A stretch of DNA of 64,000 nucleotides from Planococcus salinus (lineage in GTDB: Bacteria; Bacillota; Bacilli; Bacillales_A; Planococcaceae): contig NZ_RIAX01000005.1 in NCBI RefSeq assembly GCF_003719725.1, positions 124,001-188,000 of the forward strand. Reading direction: 5' to 3'. Positions 35,024-45,053 of this stretch are shown here, in pieces. The notes below the pieces were generated by a model. It searched no databases, was not told the origin of the DNA, and was given only the letters and a program-made list of their open reading frames with translations. The stretch's first letter is position 1; each line of letters opens with the position of its first letter. Both the position numbers and the translations under genes were made by a program.

Positions 35024-37339
35024 GTGTCGAGATTTTTTTACAGCATAGGAAAAACAGCATACAGCAAGCCCTGGCTTTTCATCGCCGGATGGCTGCTTAT
35101 TTTAGGAGTCATTATCACCGCCATCGTAACGAATGGCGTGAGCACAAGCAGTGAAACCAGAATTGACGGAACCGCCGCACAGGACGTGCTGGACGAGTTG
35201 GCGGAAGAATATCCCGCAGCCTCTGGTGGCCAGGGAAGTTATCTTTTTGAGGCATCTGAAGGTGAAGCCGTTGACGACCCTGCAAACGCGCAAGCACTTG
35301 CAATGGCCGTAAACGAGATTTATGAATTGAATCACGTCGTGAATCCGATGGATATGTTGCAGGACGCAGAAGCGATGGCACAGATGCAGGAAATGCAGGG
35401 CATGCTGAGTCAGCTGCAGACAACTGAAATCGCTCACCGTCCGTTAGTTATCCAGGATATGCCGGTTCCCGGTGTCCAGATTTCGGAAGACGGCAGAGTC
35501 GCGTTATTCCAGTTTCAGCTCACCAAAACAGCGGAAGATCTGAGTGAAGGCGAACGCGAAGAACTCGCTGATGCAGCAGCGATCGCTGAAGACAACTCTT
35601 CCATCTCTGTCATCCCGACTGGCACGCTGCAAGGCGTCGATATTCCAATCGGCGGCACGCATGAAATCATCGGTCTGGCAATCGCCGGCATCATCCTGGT
35701 TGTCACACTCGGCTCGCTCATCGCTGCAGGCTTACCACTTGTTGTCGCCTTGATCGGCGTCGGCGTAGGTGTCGGCGGAACATTTGCCTTGTCGAATATA
35801 TTCGAGATCAACAGCCTGACACCGGTGCTTGCACTGATGATCGGCCTTGCAGTCGGAATCGACTATGCGCTGTTCATCGTCAACCGCCAGCGCAATCTGA
35901 TCATTTCACAAAAGCTGTCTTCTAAAGAAGCAGCAGCCCGTGCAACCGGCACAGCAGGCAGCGCGGTTTTCTTTGCCGGCCTGACAGTCATCATCGCGTT
36001 GAGTGGTTTGCTGGTCATCGGCATTTCATTCCTGAGCAGCATGGCGATCGTCGCCGCGCTGACCGTTTTGATCGACGTACTCGTCGCGTTAACGCTCCTG
36101 CCTGCATTACTGGGCTTGATCGGTGAACGAATCGTTTCGAATAAAACCAGAAATAAACAACAGGCAACAACAGCTTCCAAACCAAGCTTTGCCCAAGGAT
36201 GGATTACTGGCCTTCTGAAAGCCAAATGGGTAGCAGTCCTGCTCGTCATCGCGGTTCTCGGTACACTTGCTGTTCCGGTTGCCCAGATGAATCTCGGCAT
36301 GCCATCCGGTGAAAGCGCCAATGAAGACACACCTACGAGACAAAGTTACGACATCATCGCCGACAGTTTCGGTGAAGGCTATAACGGCCCGCTCCTGGTC
36401 GTCGCAAAAGACCAAGACGCGGCTGCTGTCGATCCGCAGGAATACTTCCAGCTGCTGTCCAATATTTCACAGTTTGACGGCATCGCTGAAGTATCTCCAG
36501 GTGGATTTAACGAAGATGGCACAATCGCCATCATCTCAATCATTCCGGAAAACGGACCGACGGATGAAGCGACGAAAGAATTGGTGGAGAACTTACGCAC
36601 AGATGCGGCAACTACCGAAAACACCAACGCTGAAATCGGCGTGACCGGAATGACCGCGATCAATATCGACATCTCGGAGAAATTGGCCGAAGTGTTCCCA
36701 ATTTATATCGCGATCATCGTCGTGCTGTCACTGTTGATCCTGCTTGTCGTGTTCCGCTCGATTCTCATACCGATCAAAGCAACTGCCGGCTTCCTGTTGA
36801 GCATCATGGCGACATTCGGCGCAACAACTGCCGTGTTCCAATGGGGCTGGCTCGGTTCCATATTCGGAATTGATACAGGCGGTCCATTACTAAGCTTCAT
36901 CCCGATTATGGTGACCGGTATCCTGTATGGCCTCGCCATGGATTATCAGGTATTCCTTGTGTCGTCCATGCGCGAAGCCTATATCCACGGTGAAAAAGGT
37001 GATAACGCTATCGTCAGCGGCTATAAAACCGCCAGCAAAGTGGTCGTCGCCGCAGCCTTGATCATGGTCTCCGTCTTCTCCGGATTCATCTTCACCGATG
37101 ACATCATGATCAAGCAAATCGGTTTCGCCCTGGCATTCGGTATTCTCGTCGATGCCTTCCTGATCCGCATGATCTTCGTTCCGGCCGTCATGTCAATGTT
37201 CGGCGACAAAATCTGGTGGCTGCCGAAGTGGCTCGACAAGCTTCTGCCAGACCTGGATATCGAAGGAGAAAAACTGCTGCAGGAATTGGATAAAGAAGAA
37301 AAAATCAGAGTGAAGAATACAGAAGAGAATCCTGTATGA
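35024..37339 (+). CDS. MMPL/RND-family exporter (copy 1)
   Basis: 771 aa. The layout is that of MMPL proteins (YdfJ-like): one helix near residues 17-37, an external loop to about 180, five helices to about 345, a helix near 375-395, a second loop to about 560, then five helices to about 725. The GxxxDY motif is present in each half (GLAVGIDYALFIVNRQR and YGLAMDYQVFLVSSMREA), giving the proton-relay aspartates. It exports lipids or hydrophobic drugs by proton antiport. It starts at GTG, eight bases after CGGAG. It is co-transcribed with tetR and ended by the 37348-37379 hairpin. Confidence 0.93.
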   Translation: MSRFFYSIGKTAYSKPWLFIAGWLLILGVIITAIVTNGVSTSSETRIDGTAAQDVLDELAEEYPAASGGQGSYLFEASEGEAVDDPANAQALAMAVNEIYELNHVVNPMDMLQDAEAMAQMQEMQGMLSQLQTTEIAHRPLVIQDMPVPGVQISEDGRVALFQFQLTKTAEDLSEGEREELADAAAIAEDNSSISVIPTGTLQGVDIPIGGTHEIIGLAIAGIILVVTLGSLIAAGLPLVVALIGVGVGVGGTFALSNIFEINSLTPVLALMIGLAVGIDYALFIVNRQRNLIISQKLSSKEAAARATGTAGSAVFFAGLTVIIALSGLLVIGISFLSSMAIVAALTVLIDVLVALTLLPALLGLIGERIVSNKTRNKQQATTASKPSFAQGWITGLLKAKWVAVLLVIAVLGTLAVPVAQMNLGMPSGESANEDTPTRQSYDIIADSFGEGYNGPLLVVAKDQDAAAVDPQEYFQLLSNISQFDGIAEVSPGGFNEDGTIAIISIIPENGPTDEATKELVENLRTDAATTENTNAEIGVTGMTAINIDISEKLAEVFPIYIAIIVVLSLLILLVVFRSILIPIKATAGFLLSIMATFGATTAVFQWGWLGSIFGIDTGGPLLSFIPIMVTGILYGLAMDYQVFLVSSMREAYIHGEKGDNAIVSGYKTASKVVVAAALIMVSVFSGFIFTDDIMIKQIGFALAFGILVDAFLIRMIFVPAVMSMFGDKIWWLPKWLDKLLPDLDIEGEKLLQELDKEEKIRVKNTEENPV

Positions 37340-37347
37340 TTCTGATT

Positions 37348-37379
37348 AAGCTGCCGGGAATGTTTCCGGCAGCTTTTTT
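37348..37379 (+). terminator. Intrinsic terminator of tetR-MMPL copy 1
   Basis: AAGCTGCCGGGAA and TTTCCGGCAGCTT form a tight stem with a three- to five-base loop, followed by TTTTC. It lies eight bases after the stop and is conserved at copy 2. Confidence 0.92.
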
Positions 37380-37439
37380 CTTTGGGTAAAGCAAAACCCC
37401 GATTGGAACACTCTTGGCTGCTGTTTCCAAGCATTTTCC

Positions 37440-37595
37440 AATTCGCCCCTGTGTTGGACACTTTTATGACTATTTCCTTTTTCTGATAAACATACAAACG
37501 CCGTGTCTGGAAACCATTAAGGTTCCTGGACACGGCGTTTTTGGCATACAATTATTTTGAATAAATGGAATTGTCTTCAGCACAGGGGCGCGATT
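37440..37595 (+). repeat. Hairpin repeat copy F (full length)
   Basis: Full element: left end AATTCGCCCCTGTGTTGGAC, then CTTTTATGACTATTTCC and CTGATAAACATACAAACG, the core hairpin GCCGTGTCTGG...CCTGGACACGGC followed by GTTTTTGGCATACA, and the right end TCTTCAGCACAGGGGCGCGA. The ends are inverted repeats (CGCCCCTGTG / CACAGGGGCG). It marks the right border of the TetR-MMPL duplication and touches the stop codon of the TPR/OB gene at 37595. Further shared bases (GGCTGCTGTTTCCAAGCATT) precede the left end. Confidence 0.88.
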
Positions 37596-39394
37596 TAGCC
37601 CAGGTCTTCATCCCTTATAATAGAAACGATTTCTTCAACCGCCCATCCCCAGGTATTCTTTTTTCTATTGAATCTTCTTTTGCAGATGTATTCAATTTGG
37701 TCGTAGTTTTTAAGTTGATTTTGTTCAACCAATTTGGGAGAAATGAATATATCATTTACAAAGGCAAAGGGCTTTATATCAAATTTATTAACATAACCTT
37801 TACTATTTTTAATGAAATTTAATGAAAATTCTTTATTACCTAGTGAAATATCATAAACGTTAAATAAACCCTCTCTCTTTTCGTCTGCTAACATTTTGAC
37901 TTTTAAAACTTTATCAGCTTCCCAGTCATTAGAATTTTCAAAAGCGCCTGCGTAAAAGTATCCCTCTTTTAAAGTCGGACTAAAATATGCAAAATGGATT
38001 ACGTTTTTCGCTTCATTATTATATGTAACAAAAATATCCGTAAACGGAAGTGTTTGATATAAAATGTTCTCAGCTTTCTTAGCGAACTCTTTTAGGTTCT
38101 CTCTGCTTTTAACTGCTTTTGTCTCGCTATACCAGCTTTCCTCTTTCCATCTTTCAAGTTGCTGCGGTATTTTCCCCTTGGTCGCCATTCGATTAGAAAT
38201 TAATTTATCCAATTCGAATTTGGCATTTGAAAACATTCTCTTTTCAACTAAAATAGGAACAATCTTCTCTTGGAGTCCAACTGTCATCTCCGGTTTCGAT
38301 TTACAAAGTAGCCCTGCACATAAGCAATAAAATCTTTCTTTATCGTCATTTACTAATTCACTGATTAATCCCCAAATCCAAAACTCCCTGTTTTTAGTTC
38401 TTGCAAAAGGAATTAATGTCTCAAATGCTTCTTCTCGTCTATTAACTTTCATTAGTAACTTCACTTTATGATAAGGAAGCCAATCAAAAGAAGGGTTTTT
38501 TTGTATTTGAAGATCCAGTACTTCTATAAATAAATTTATTCTTTGCTCTGTTGTCACCGCAGTGTCTAGTGATATTAATTTCTTCGCATAAGAACTAAGG
38601 ACTTCTTCTGCTAATGGTCTAATTTCTATCTCTTCACCTTCATCGTTTTTAAAAATAGTCTTTTGGAAATCTTCCTTAGCAAACCAATCAAATCCGATCG
38701 TATCCATAAACTCAAGATAACTTGTCCCATTCAGTCTCCCTAGGAATTCCTTAATCAGGAACCTGGAAGCTGAAGGTTTACTAGTCACATTCAAATTCCT
38801 GTTTTCAATAAAAATACTTTTTCTCCCAATAAATCTTAAGAGCTGCGGAAGTACTTTATCAGCGAATCCTTCTCCTTGCACAATCACTCTTCGAATTGAC
38901 CATAAATATGAATCAGTCAATGTTCGAATATATTTATCCCCCGACAATGTATCATAAGGTATAGCGGCATGATCATTAAAATAAGTGAGCCGTTTTATAT
39001 AATCCTCAATCTCTTTTTCCGCTTCTTTTAGAAAATCATACATAATCCAACCAAAAGTAAGTATGGCATCTTTATCACTCGTATTTTCTTTAAGATAAGG
39101 GACAATTGTATTTAGAGCTTTTGCTGATTCACCTTTTGCTCTCAATTTCTTTGCTTGTTCAATTGGATCTAAATCGAGTTCCCCCCCATTTTCATGGACT
39201 TTTTTAAATAATTTTTCTGTTTCGATTAAGATTTCATCTATCTCGGTATCTTCTTTGCCGGTGTCTTCTAACATTTCCACAAACTCATCTTGATCTATCC
39301 GATGATATAAGAAATCACTTAATAATTTATATTTCACATAGAACTTGGTACATATTTGATACAAATCATTGTTTAAGTTTTTTTTGGTGTACAT
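37595..39394 (-). CDS. TPR-like protein with C-terminal OB/cold-shock-like domain, partner of NERD helicase
   Basis: 599 aa. Residues about 1-100 are helical (KKLRAKGESAKALNTIVPYL is TPR-like), and 100-430 look like TPR-type helical repeats (NRREEAFETLIPFARTKNRE). The C-terminus holds two beta-rich segments. The last (AFVNDIFISPKLVEQNQLKN, then DQIEYICKRRFNRKKNTWGW) has the shape of a cold-shock/OB fold. No catalytic motif is seen. I start at the ATG at 39392-39394, eight bases after AAGGGGG, not at the TTG at 39415. The start is 13 bases after the helicase stop, so the two are one operon and probably act together. AT-rich codon use differs from the core genes. Confidence 0.72.
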   Translation of the reverse strand: MYTKKNLNNDLYQICTKFYVKYKLLSDFLYHRIDQDEFVEMLEDTGKEDTEIDEILIETEKLFKKVHENGGELDLDPIEQAKKLRAKGESAKALNTIVPYLKENTSDKDAILTFGWIMYDFLKEAEKEIEDYIKRLTYFNDHAAIPYDTLSGDKYIRTLTDSYLWSIRRVIVQGEGFADKVLPQLLRFIGRKSIFIENRNLNVTSKPSASRFLIKEFLGRLNGTSYLEFMDTIGFDWFAKEDFQKTIFKNDEGEEIEIRPLAEEVLSSYAKKLISLDTAVTTEQRINLFIEVLDLQIQKNPSFDWLPYHKVKLLMKVNRREEAFETLIPFARTKNREFWIWGLISELVNDDKERFYCLCAGLLCKSKPEMTVGLQEKIVPILVEKRMFSNAKFELDKLISNRMATKGKIPQQLERWKEESWYSETKAVKSRENLKEFAKKAENILYQTLPFTDIFVTYNNEAKNVIHFAYFSPTLKEGYFYAGAFENSNDWEADKVLKVKMLADEKREGLFNVYDISLGNKEFSLNFIKNSKGYVNKFDIKPFAFVNDIFISPKLVEQNQLKNYDQIEYICKRRFNRKKNTWGWAVEEIVSIIRDEDLG

Positions 39395-39407
39395 CTTTGT
39401 ATCCCCC

Positions 39408-42257
39408 TTATTCAACTATGTAAATTTCTTTTATTAATCCGACAATTTCCTGGAAAAATTCTTTGCTTCCATCGGCATAACTAAATGTTGATATCATTCC
39501 AACGCTGTTATACCAAAAGTGGATATCAACATTACTTACTTCATTAGTAAAACTCACAAGCATATTCCATTCCTGTTGATCTAAGATTTTCATTTGAACA
39601 TGATGACCCTCTAGTATTTCATTAAATCTTATTAGAAATGATTTTATAGTTTCCGTCTCATTCACAAAGTCCTTTGCAGCTGGGCTCAACAAACCTAACA
39701 CCGTCGTGTAGTCTTTTTCATCGCCCAACTTCAACCTTGGAGTTTTCACTTCACCTTTGCCATTATAATCGAAGAATAATTCAATACTTCGACCTTTCAT
39801 CTCTAAAGTAACAATTTCCAAATAATTCCTCGTTGCTATGGTTGAAATGGTTGCTATTTTTGCAAGTTTATTTTCTAAAAAACTCTTTATTTCTAGAGAG
39901 GCCGTGCCACTATTTGAAAGAGTTAAAATGGCATTGCGTTTATTACTCTTTTTTACAGATGCTGTTTCTCTAAACTCAGTTTTTAGAAACGGAGAAATCG
40001 GCTTCCAGTTTATAAGATAGACATTACTTAAACCACTCGATATTCCGGTATAAATCCATTTAAAATATTCCCTATTCGTTCTGCCACGATTCTCCTCTTG
40101 GCTAGTAATAAAGAAAACCGTTTCAAATGAATAAGCCATCGCCTTATTCACTGTCATTGCCCATCCATATTTAACTCTGCAAGCATTTAAAATCTTAAAA
40201 TATTCACTCGTTGGTACTTTTAATTTTTCAAGTACTCGCCTTTTATAAGCTTTTTCGAATCTAGTTAATTTATTTTTGTTTTTTTGGTCTCTGTAAAGTT
40301 CTTTTTCGTTTTTGTTAACCACAGTATATTCAGATGGATGATCCATCATTTCTCTATACTCTGGACTTCTTTCAAAAGGCTCCTCACCAAGCACTTCATC
40401 CTCATATTTTTTCAAAACCATTTGATATGCAATAATCTCATTTTTGCTTAACTCATTTTTTGACATGTTCAAATAATTTTCGAATACAAGAGTTTCAATT
40501 AGAGTTTCATCCTGCAACTTTATATGACAAGGGATAAAGCGCAGGGTTACTTTTTCGTTATTTACCAGTATTTGTTTTTCGATGATTCGATCGTGTTTTA
40601 CATTAATAACCTCACCAAAAAAACCATTATCCACCCTTTTTGATACATTTAAAGGGAAATCCAGTTCTCTATTAGTAACTGACGACACCTCTTTGTTGCC
40701 CATATTTGCTTCATAAGCATGAATTGTTGAATTGAAAATGATATAGTCATTCGTATCGATATGAGACGCATTTTTAACCAAATTCATTTTTATCCAATGA
40801 TTTACTTTTTGTGCTTGTTCATTTGAGAAAACTAGTATCTTACTATTTTGTGGATCTGAATAGGCCTTCGTCAACGCTTCAATTCGGTCGTCCTTACTGC
40901 AAAGCATTATATTCTTTCGAGTCTTTATAATTAATTCATTATATTGATCTTTGGTTATTTTCTCCGCGATCTCATTACATACTTTAATAATCTCAGAATC
41001 GCCAATTTGATTTTTTAACTCCACATCTTTCACTTCCGAAAGAACCCCTTTATTTTCTAGCATTCCTTTTAGGTACGTTAGATTTAGTGCGTTCTCAGTT
41101 TTCGATCCGTAATTAAGCTTATTTTTATCTCCAATAAAAAGTATTTTTCGATTTGGATTTGAATTTAAATCGATATAACTTATAATGTCATCCAGTAAAT
41201 GACCAGATCCGAATTGAATCAAATCCGAGTCAAAATTAGTATTCGTAATGAGTTGACTCTCATCAATAATATATAACGCCTTGTCTTGATCGTGAATTTC
41301 ATCGTGCACTTTCACTGGGATAACTTTTTTATAAGACTCGTCTATTGTTTCGTTCTTAAAATCAAACACCGTATTAAATAGTGACTCCACTTCTTCAAGT
41401 TCTGGGTGGTTTTTTAACATTTTTCTTCTCAAGCGATTAGAGTATGCAAAAATGGGAACATCATTGAAATTTAAATCAAAAGCTAATTCTCTAATATTAG
41501 GAATTAATGCTGTCTTGCCGCTTCCCGTATTACCGGTTAAAGTCATTACTCTGCTATCAGAAAGAAGAAACTCCTGAATTTGCTGAATAGAATCCTGATT
41601 TCTAGACTGTACTTGCAGAAATGGCGTGCTCAACATAGGTTCAGCATGATAATCAAATTGATATTCTTCTGCTGTAAAGAGTGTCTTTGTAAAAATCTCT
41701 CTCTCATTGCCCTTCAAAAAGTTCACTTTGTTGTTTTCTACCACATCAATAATATCTACAATTTTATTTAGGTAATTGTGCTGATCAACGATTGAGAAGT
41801 TGACTTGAAGCTTCCCAGGGACTTCACCTAAAACTTCTACTTTGTTATGAAAACAGACTAGAGTTGTTACCGATTTGCGATCGAAATTATACATACGACC
41901 ACTAATTTCCTCAATCAACTTTATGCGCTGTTTCATGAGTTGACTATACGGGTTTGGCGAACTTCCTCCTCTGACAACTACGCCATTGTTGAGCATCCAT
42001 TTTCCATATTTAAACTCCTCCTCAGAAGGCAACTGGAGTGTTCCATTATAATCTTTAAAATCAATTATAATTATTTGGTTCGCAGTAATTAACAAACAAT
42101 CAATCTGTAACTCTTCCCGAGTAACACACTTTGGCATTCCAATCAAAATACCATCCCAGTGTCTTTGTTCAAAAACCTTTGCCAATTCTCTAGATATCTT
42201 TCTAAAAAAATCATTTTCATACGATTTCAAAGACTTCCCCTTATGAACTTCTAACAT
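39408..42257 (-). CDS. NERD-domain nuclease fused to superfamily 1 helicase
   Basis: 949 aa. Residues about 10-170 are a NERD (nuclease-related) domain: REELQIDCLLITANQIIIID then FKDYNG gives Asp53 and D-x-K at 66-68, the PD-(D/E)XK-like site. Residues about 215-780 are an SF1 helicase of UvrD/RecD or DUF2075 type, with Walker A TGNTGSGKTALI at 242-249, Walker B LYIIDESQLI near 329-338, FIGDKNKLNYGS (motif III-like), and a late AMTVNKAMAYSFETVFFI segment that fits the motif V/VI region. The last 150 residues are not recognised. GAGGGGG precedes the ATG. It is first in an operon with the TPR/OB-like gene. Such NERD-helicases occur in phage-defence contexts. Confidence 0.82.
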   Translation of the reverse strand: MLEVHKGKSLKSYENDFFRKISRELAKVFEQRHWDGILIGMPKCVTREELQIDCLLITANQIIIIDFKDYNGTLQLPSEEEFKYGKWMLNNGVVVRGGSSPNPYSQLMKQRIKLIEEISGRMYNFDRKSVTTLVCFHNKVEVLGEVPGKLQVNFSIVDQHNYLNKIVDIIDVVENNKVNFLKGNEREIFTKTLFTAEEYQFDYHAEPMLSTPFLQVQSRNQDSIQQIQEFLLSDSRVMTLTGNTGSGKTALIPNIRELAFDLNFNDVPIFAYSNRLRRKMLKNHPELEEVESLFNTVFDFKNETIDESYKKVIPVKVHDEIHDQDKALYIIDESQLITNTNFDSDLIQFGSGHLLDDIISYIDLNSNPNRKILFIGDKNKLNYGSKTENALNLTYLKGMLENKGVLSEVKDVELKNQIGDSEIIKVCNEIAEKITKDQYNELIIKTRKNIMLCSKDDRIEALTKAYSDPQNSKILVFSNEQAQKVNHWIKMNLVKNASHIDTNDYIIFNSTIHAYEANMGNKEVSSVTNRELDFPLNVSKRVDNGFFGEVINVKHDRIIEKQILVNNEKVTLRFIPCHIKLQDETLIETLVFENYLNMSKNELSKNEIIAYQMVLKKYEDEVLGEEPFERSPEYREMMDHPSEYTVVNKNEKELYRDQKNKNKLTRFEKAYKRRVLEKLKVPTSEYFKILNACRVKYGWAMTVNKAMAYSFETVFFITSQEENRGRTNREYFKWIYTGISSGLSNVYLINWKPISPFLKTEFRETASVKKSNKRNAILTLSNSGTASLEIKSFLENKLAKIATISTIATRNYLEIVTLEMKGRSIELFFDYNGKGEVKTPRLKLGDEKDYTTVLGLLSPAAKDFVNETETIKSFLIRFNEILEGHHVQMKILDQQEWNMLVSFTNEVSNVDIHFWYNSVGMISTFSYADGSKEFFQEIVGLIKEIYIVE

Positions 42258-42334
42258 TTTTGTCCCCCTCTAGCTTCCTTTAATATAAATTCCTTTTTAG
42301 CTATCTTTTTAGAAATGATTACTGATGGTGTTTA

Positions 42335-43430
42335 TCATAAAATGGCTTGCTCAGTGCTGATACATATTTGGTCTACTTTTACATGTTCTTTAATAGTTTC
42401 ATAATAAGCTTTCTTGGAAAACCGCTTATAGTCTGCAACGATAGAAAATTCTTTTTTCGCCCGAATTACAGCAACATTCAGTAAATTAGGTTTGGAACAA
42501 GACCATTGGGCAGCGGCGTCACTACTGGCTTCTGTTCCAGCTACAAAATAAACAATTGCAGCTTCTTTTTCTTGAAATGAGTGGGCGGTACCAATAGATT
42601 TATTCATCCATGCCTGATTTTATGCTTTTCAATTTGCATAGATTCCAACTTTTTGCCGACAGCCGACTTTAAGCCTTTTTTTACTGCTGTAAATGGCGTA
42701 ATCACGAAGACATTCGGTTCACCACCCTTTGAAAGCCAATGATTAGCAATAATGTCGGCAATTAACTCGCCCTGTTCTCTCACATACTGACAACAACCGC
42801 TACCCCTTTACAGTCTTACCAGGCGACTTTCCCTGTTTTCTTATTAGCCAATACTATCTTTCCTTCATAAGCAATTTCATTGGCGATTGAGAACATTGGA
42901 TCAAGGCAACGGCGGTGAACCCATAGAGGCGTGCCAATCCAATCCTCCCTCATTTTCCATGTGCCAAAGTCGTTCGCCCGATCTGCCAAGCTTTGAACTG
43001 AAGCCGTAAGGCCGATAAAGTCTTCTTCTTATTGATAATTTTTACGAATATCAGTCAAAATTGTCTTGTCGATTGTGACCACTGGCTCAATTTGAATCGG
43101 ATCTCCAATGATAATCGCTTTTTGTAATTTCCACAACGCACCTGCCGCTTCTTGTGGGCTTGTCTGTCCAGCTTCATCAATAAACAAATAAAAAAGTACT
43201 GAATAAAGTTCTTATCTATCCCTCGATATAACGATGAGAAGCTGGCAAACGTTGTACTAACAACTGGAGTCAACAAGTGAATAATATTTCACATGTTTTT
43301 AAGGTATCGAATATGATCTTGATCATTTAAATTCAGCTTTTCCCGGTCTCCGGATCAATCGCTTCCAATATGAAGCCGTCATCTTGTGTTTCTGTCAATA
43401 TATTCGGCAGTAGCAGGATCATCCGAGTCT
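42335..43430 (-). pseudogene. Degraded SF1 DNA2/NAM7-type helicase (C-terminal half)
   Basis: Fragments of one helicase can be read in shifting frames from right to left: ILEAIDPETGK and LLTPVVSTTFASFSSLYRGI, then after a frameshift FYLFIDEAGQTSPQEAAGAL with KLQKAIIIGDPIQIEPVVTI, a stop after KKTGKVAW, then QYVREQGELIADIIANHW and NVFVITPFTAVKKGLKSA, and after another frameshift SIGTAHSFQEKEAAIVYFVA and SKPNLLNVAVIRAKKEF. These are motifs II to VI in order, so the gene was intact once. At least three lesions destroy it. The N-terminal half with Walker A is missing. It lies directly upstream of the NERD-helicase operon. Confidence 0.85.
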
Positions 43431-43654
43431 CGTCTTACGGTATACCTTTCTTCGTTTATTTCCATATACAATGTTACTCTATCCCCCATTATCACTATCC
43501 AACTTCCTAAAATATTGTTTTCAACAGCATTATTACAAGCTGCGAAAACCAAAATAGAAACTAATACCGCCGTGGGGGCTGGTTTGGAATTTCTAGCTGT
43601 TGGTTGATAGCGACCGGCTTGGAGTTGGTCGCTGTTGTTTCCAGTAACTTTCCC

Positions 43655-43806
43655 ATTTTACCCTGTGTTGGAAACTTTTAAAAATATTTACTTTTTCTGA
43701 TAACCATACAAACGCCGTGTCCAGAAACCCTTGTGGTTCTTGTACACGGCGTTTTCGGCATGCATCTTTTGTGTATAAATTGAATTGTTTTGACAGTTTT
43801 CAGATT
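43655..43806 (+). repeat. Hairpin repeat copy G (diverged full length)
   Basis: Left end CCCTGTGTTGGAAAC, then TTTCTGATAACCATACAAAC, core GCCGTGTCC...GTACACGGC with GTTTTCGGCATGCATC, and right part GTGTATAAATTGAATTGTTT followed by TGACAG. The right CAGGGGCG is lost. It occupies the gene-free stretch upstream (plus-sense) of the DUF2325 gene's stop. The rest of 43431-43908 shows only a short GCGACC/GGTCGC hairpin near 43610-43635. Confidence 0.8.
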
Positions 43807-43908
43807 TTATAATAAACCTCTGGTGCGTTATTGGTAAAACTATCTCTGGTATTCACTATCCGTTTCTAAACATTCAATAAAGGGCGTACAAAAGGTTTAC
43901 GAATATAT

Positions 43909-45018
43909 TTAATTATAAATTTTCATTACCACTTGCTCTGCTAGCGCTATATTTCTTGTAATTCCTTTACTTGTTGAGGGAACAAAAGGAACCCGTAAAG
44001 CTTTCGCCTCTTCGACGACAGTTTCTACAGCGTGGTGAGAACTATTGGTTATAATAGGAATGACCAAGTCAGATTTCTTCACTAAGTTTTTTAGACGTTC
44101 TGCTGTGTCATTAGCATCGCCCATTAAAAGCTCTCCTCCTCTCTTTTGAATCTCTCGCTCATATCTAGATCGATCATGTTCAAAAGAAACAATTAATATT
44201 TTCTTTCCTAAGAGAGTTAGAGGCAAAGATTTAGCAATCCTTTCTTTTTTACTTTTTCGCTTCCTTTTCTTAGAGGTGTTTATATCATTTGGTCGTTTAT
44301 CTTTTTTAACTACTGCTTTTTCATATTTCCAAATCACTTTAGGCTTAGATGGATTCTTTTTACAAACTGCTAAATCAACAATGTCTCCAACTTGAAGATT
44401 AAATTCATGCTTGTCTTGAATAGAAATTATCGGACTATAGAAGCTTTCCTCAATTTTTAGTTGTCCATTTCTATTTGAACGACAAACCAACTCAGACGCT
44501 ATTTCTTCAACAATACATTGATCGAATTGTATCCGGCATTCTTTTTCTCCCGTGAAACGTCTTTCTTCCAACAAAAAAGCAAACTCTTTTTTCCCGTTTT
44601 TCATGTAGGTATAAGCAACCGCTAAATCTCCATGGTGAAGTTCTTGCTGACGAACGGTCTCCTCAGATACAAATGCGTTTAATTCCGGGATTGTCCCTCC
44701 TATTATTCCTCTTTTAAACTCGTATAAATTAGGCAAATTGACTTTTCGATCAGTTATTTCCGAGAACTCTGGCAGCTTCTCTTTTATCTCTACTTCACTC
44801 TTTTCAACTGTATCTTGTACTTTCTGAGTGCTTTTTTTAACTTTGTTTTTTGTACTCTTTTCAATTTCAGTAATACTTCTATCAAGAACGCTCAGTAATT
44901 GTAAAATTTTCTGCTGGGTTAAAATGATTTCATATTTTAAAGGGGAATCTTCAATTTTTAGCTGATCTGCATAAATTTTATTATCCTCTTTTAAAAAGTC
45001 ATAGAACTCTCTATACAT
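43909..45018 (-). CDS. DUF2325-domain protein with N-terminal coiled coil
   Basis: 369 aa. Residues about 25-95 are a charged helical/coiled-coil region. The middle (AYTYMKNGKKEFAFLLEERR, then KEFNLQVGDIVDLAVCK) is beta-rich and could bind nucleic acid. A Lys-rich linker (KKRKRKSKKERIAKS) leads to a C-terminal DUF2325 domain at about 275-369: KKILIVSFEHDRSRYEREIQ, KKSDLVIPIITNSSHHAVET and EEAKALRVPFVPSTSKGITR. AAGGAG lies before the ATG. It is the third gene of an operon, 35 bases after the nuclease-like membrane protein. DUF2325 is a small domain of unknown function often linked to DNA-related or mobile genes. Confidence 0.72.
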   Translation of the reverse strand: MYREFYDFLKEDNKIYADQLKIEDSPLKYEIILTQQKILQLLSVLDRSITEIEKSTKNKVKKSTQKVQDTVEKSEVEIKEKLPEFSEITDRKVNLPNLYEFKRGIIGGTIPELNAFVSEETVRQQELHHGDLAVAYTYMKNGKKEFAFLLEERRFTGEKECRIQFDQCIVEEIASELVCRSNRNGQLKIEESFYSPIISIQDKHEFNLQVGDIVDLAVCKKNPSKPKVIWKYEKAVVKKDKRPNDINTSKKRKRKSKKERIAKSLPLTLLGKKILIVSFEHDRSRYEREIQKRGGELLMGDANDTAERLKNLVKKSDLVIPIITNSSHHAVETVVEEAKALRVPFVPSTSKGITRNIALAEQVVMKIYN

Positions 45019-45053
45019 ATACTCAGCTCCTTCATAATTCAGTAATTATTCCC

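Larger units (their letters stand above)
34205..37592 (+). repeat. Segmental duplication, copy 1 (operator, tetR, MMPL, terminator, hairpin repeat)
   Basis: About 3.39 kb closely similar to 56030-59414. Similarity starts in the tetR leader (ACAATATGTAAAG) and ends at the right terminal inverted repeat of hairpin copy F. Beyond it the two loci are unrelated. The proteins differ at 13 of 203 (TetR) and about 33 of 771 (MMPL) positions by my count, with many more synonymous changes, so the duplication is not recent and both copies look functional. Confidence 0.9.

Noticed and set aside
43386-43607. 73-aa plus-strand frame
   Set aside because: It overlaps the antisense side of the helicase pseudogene and has no recognisable features or start context.
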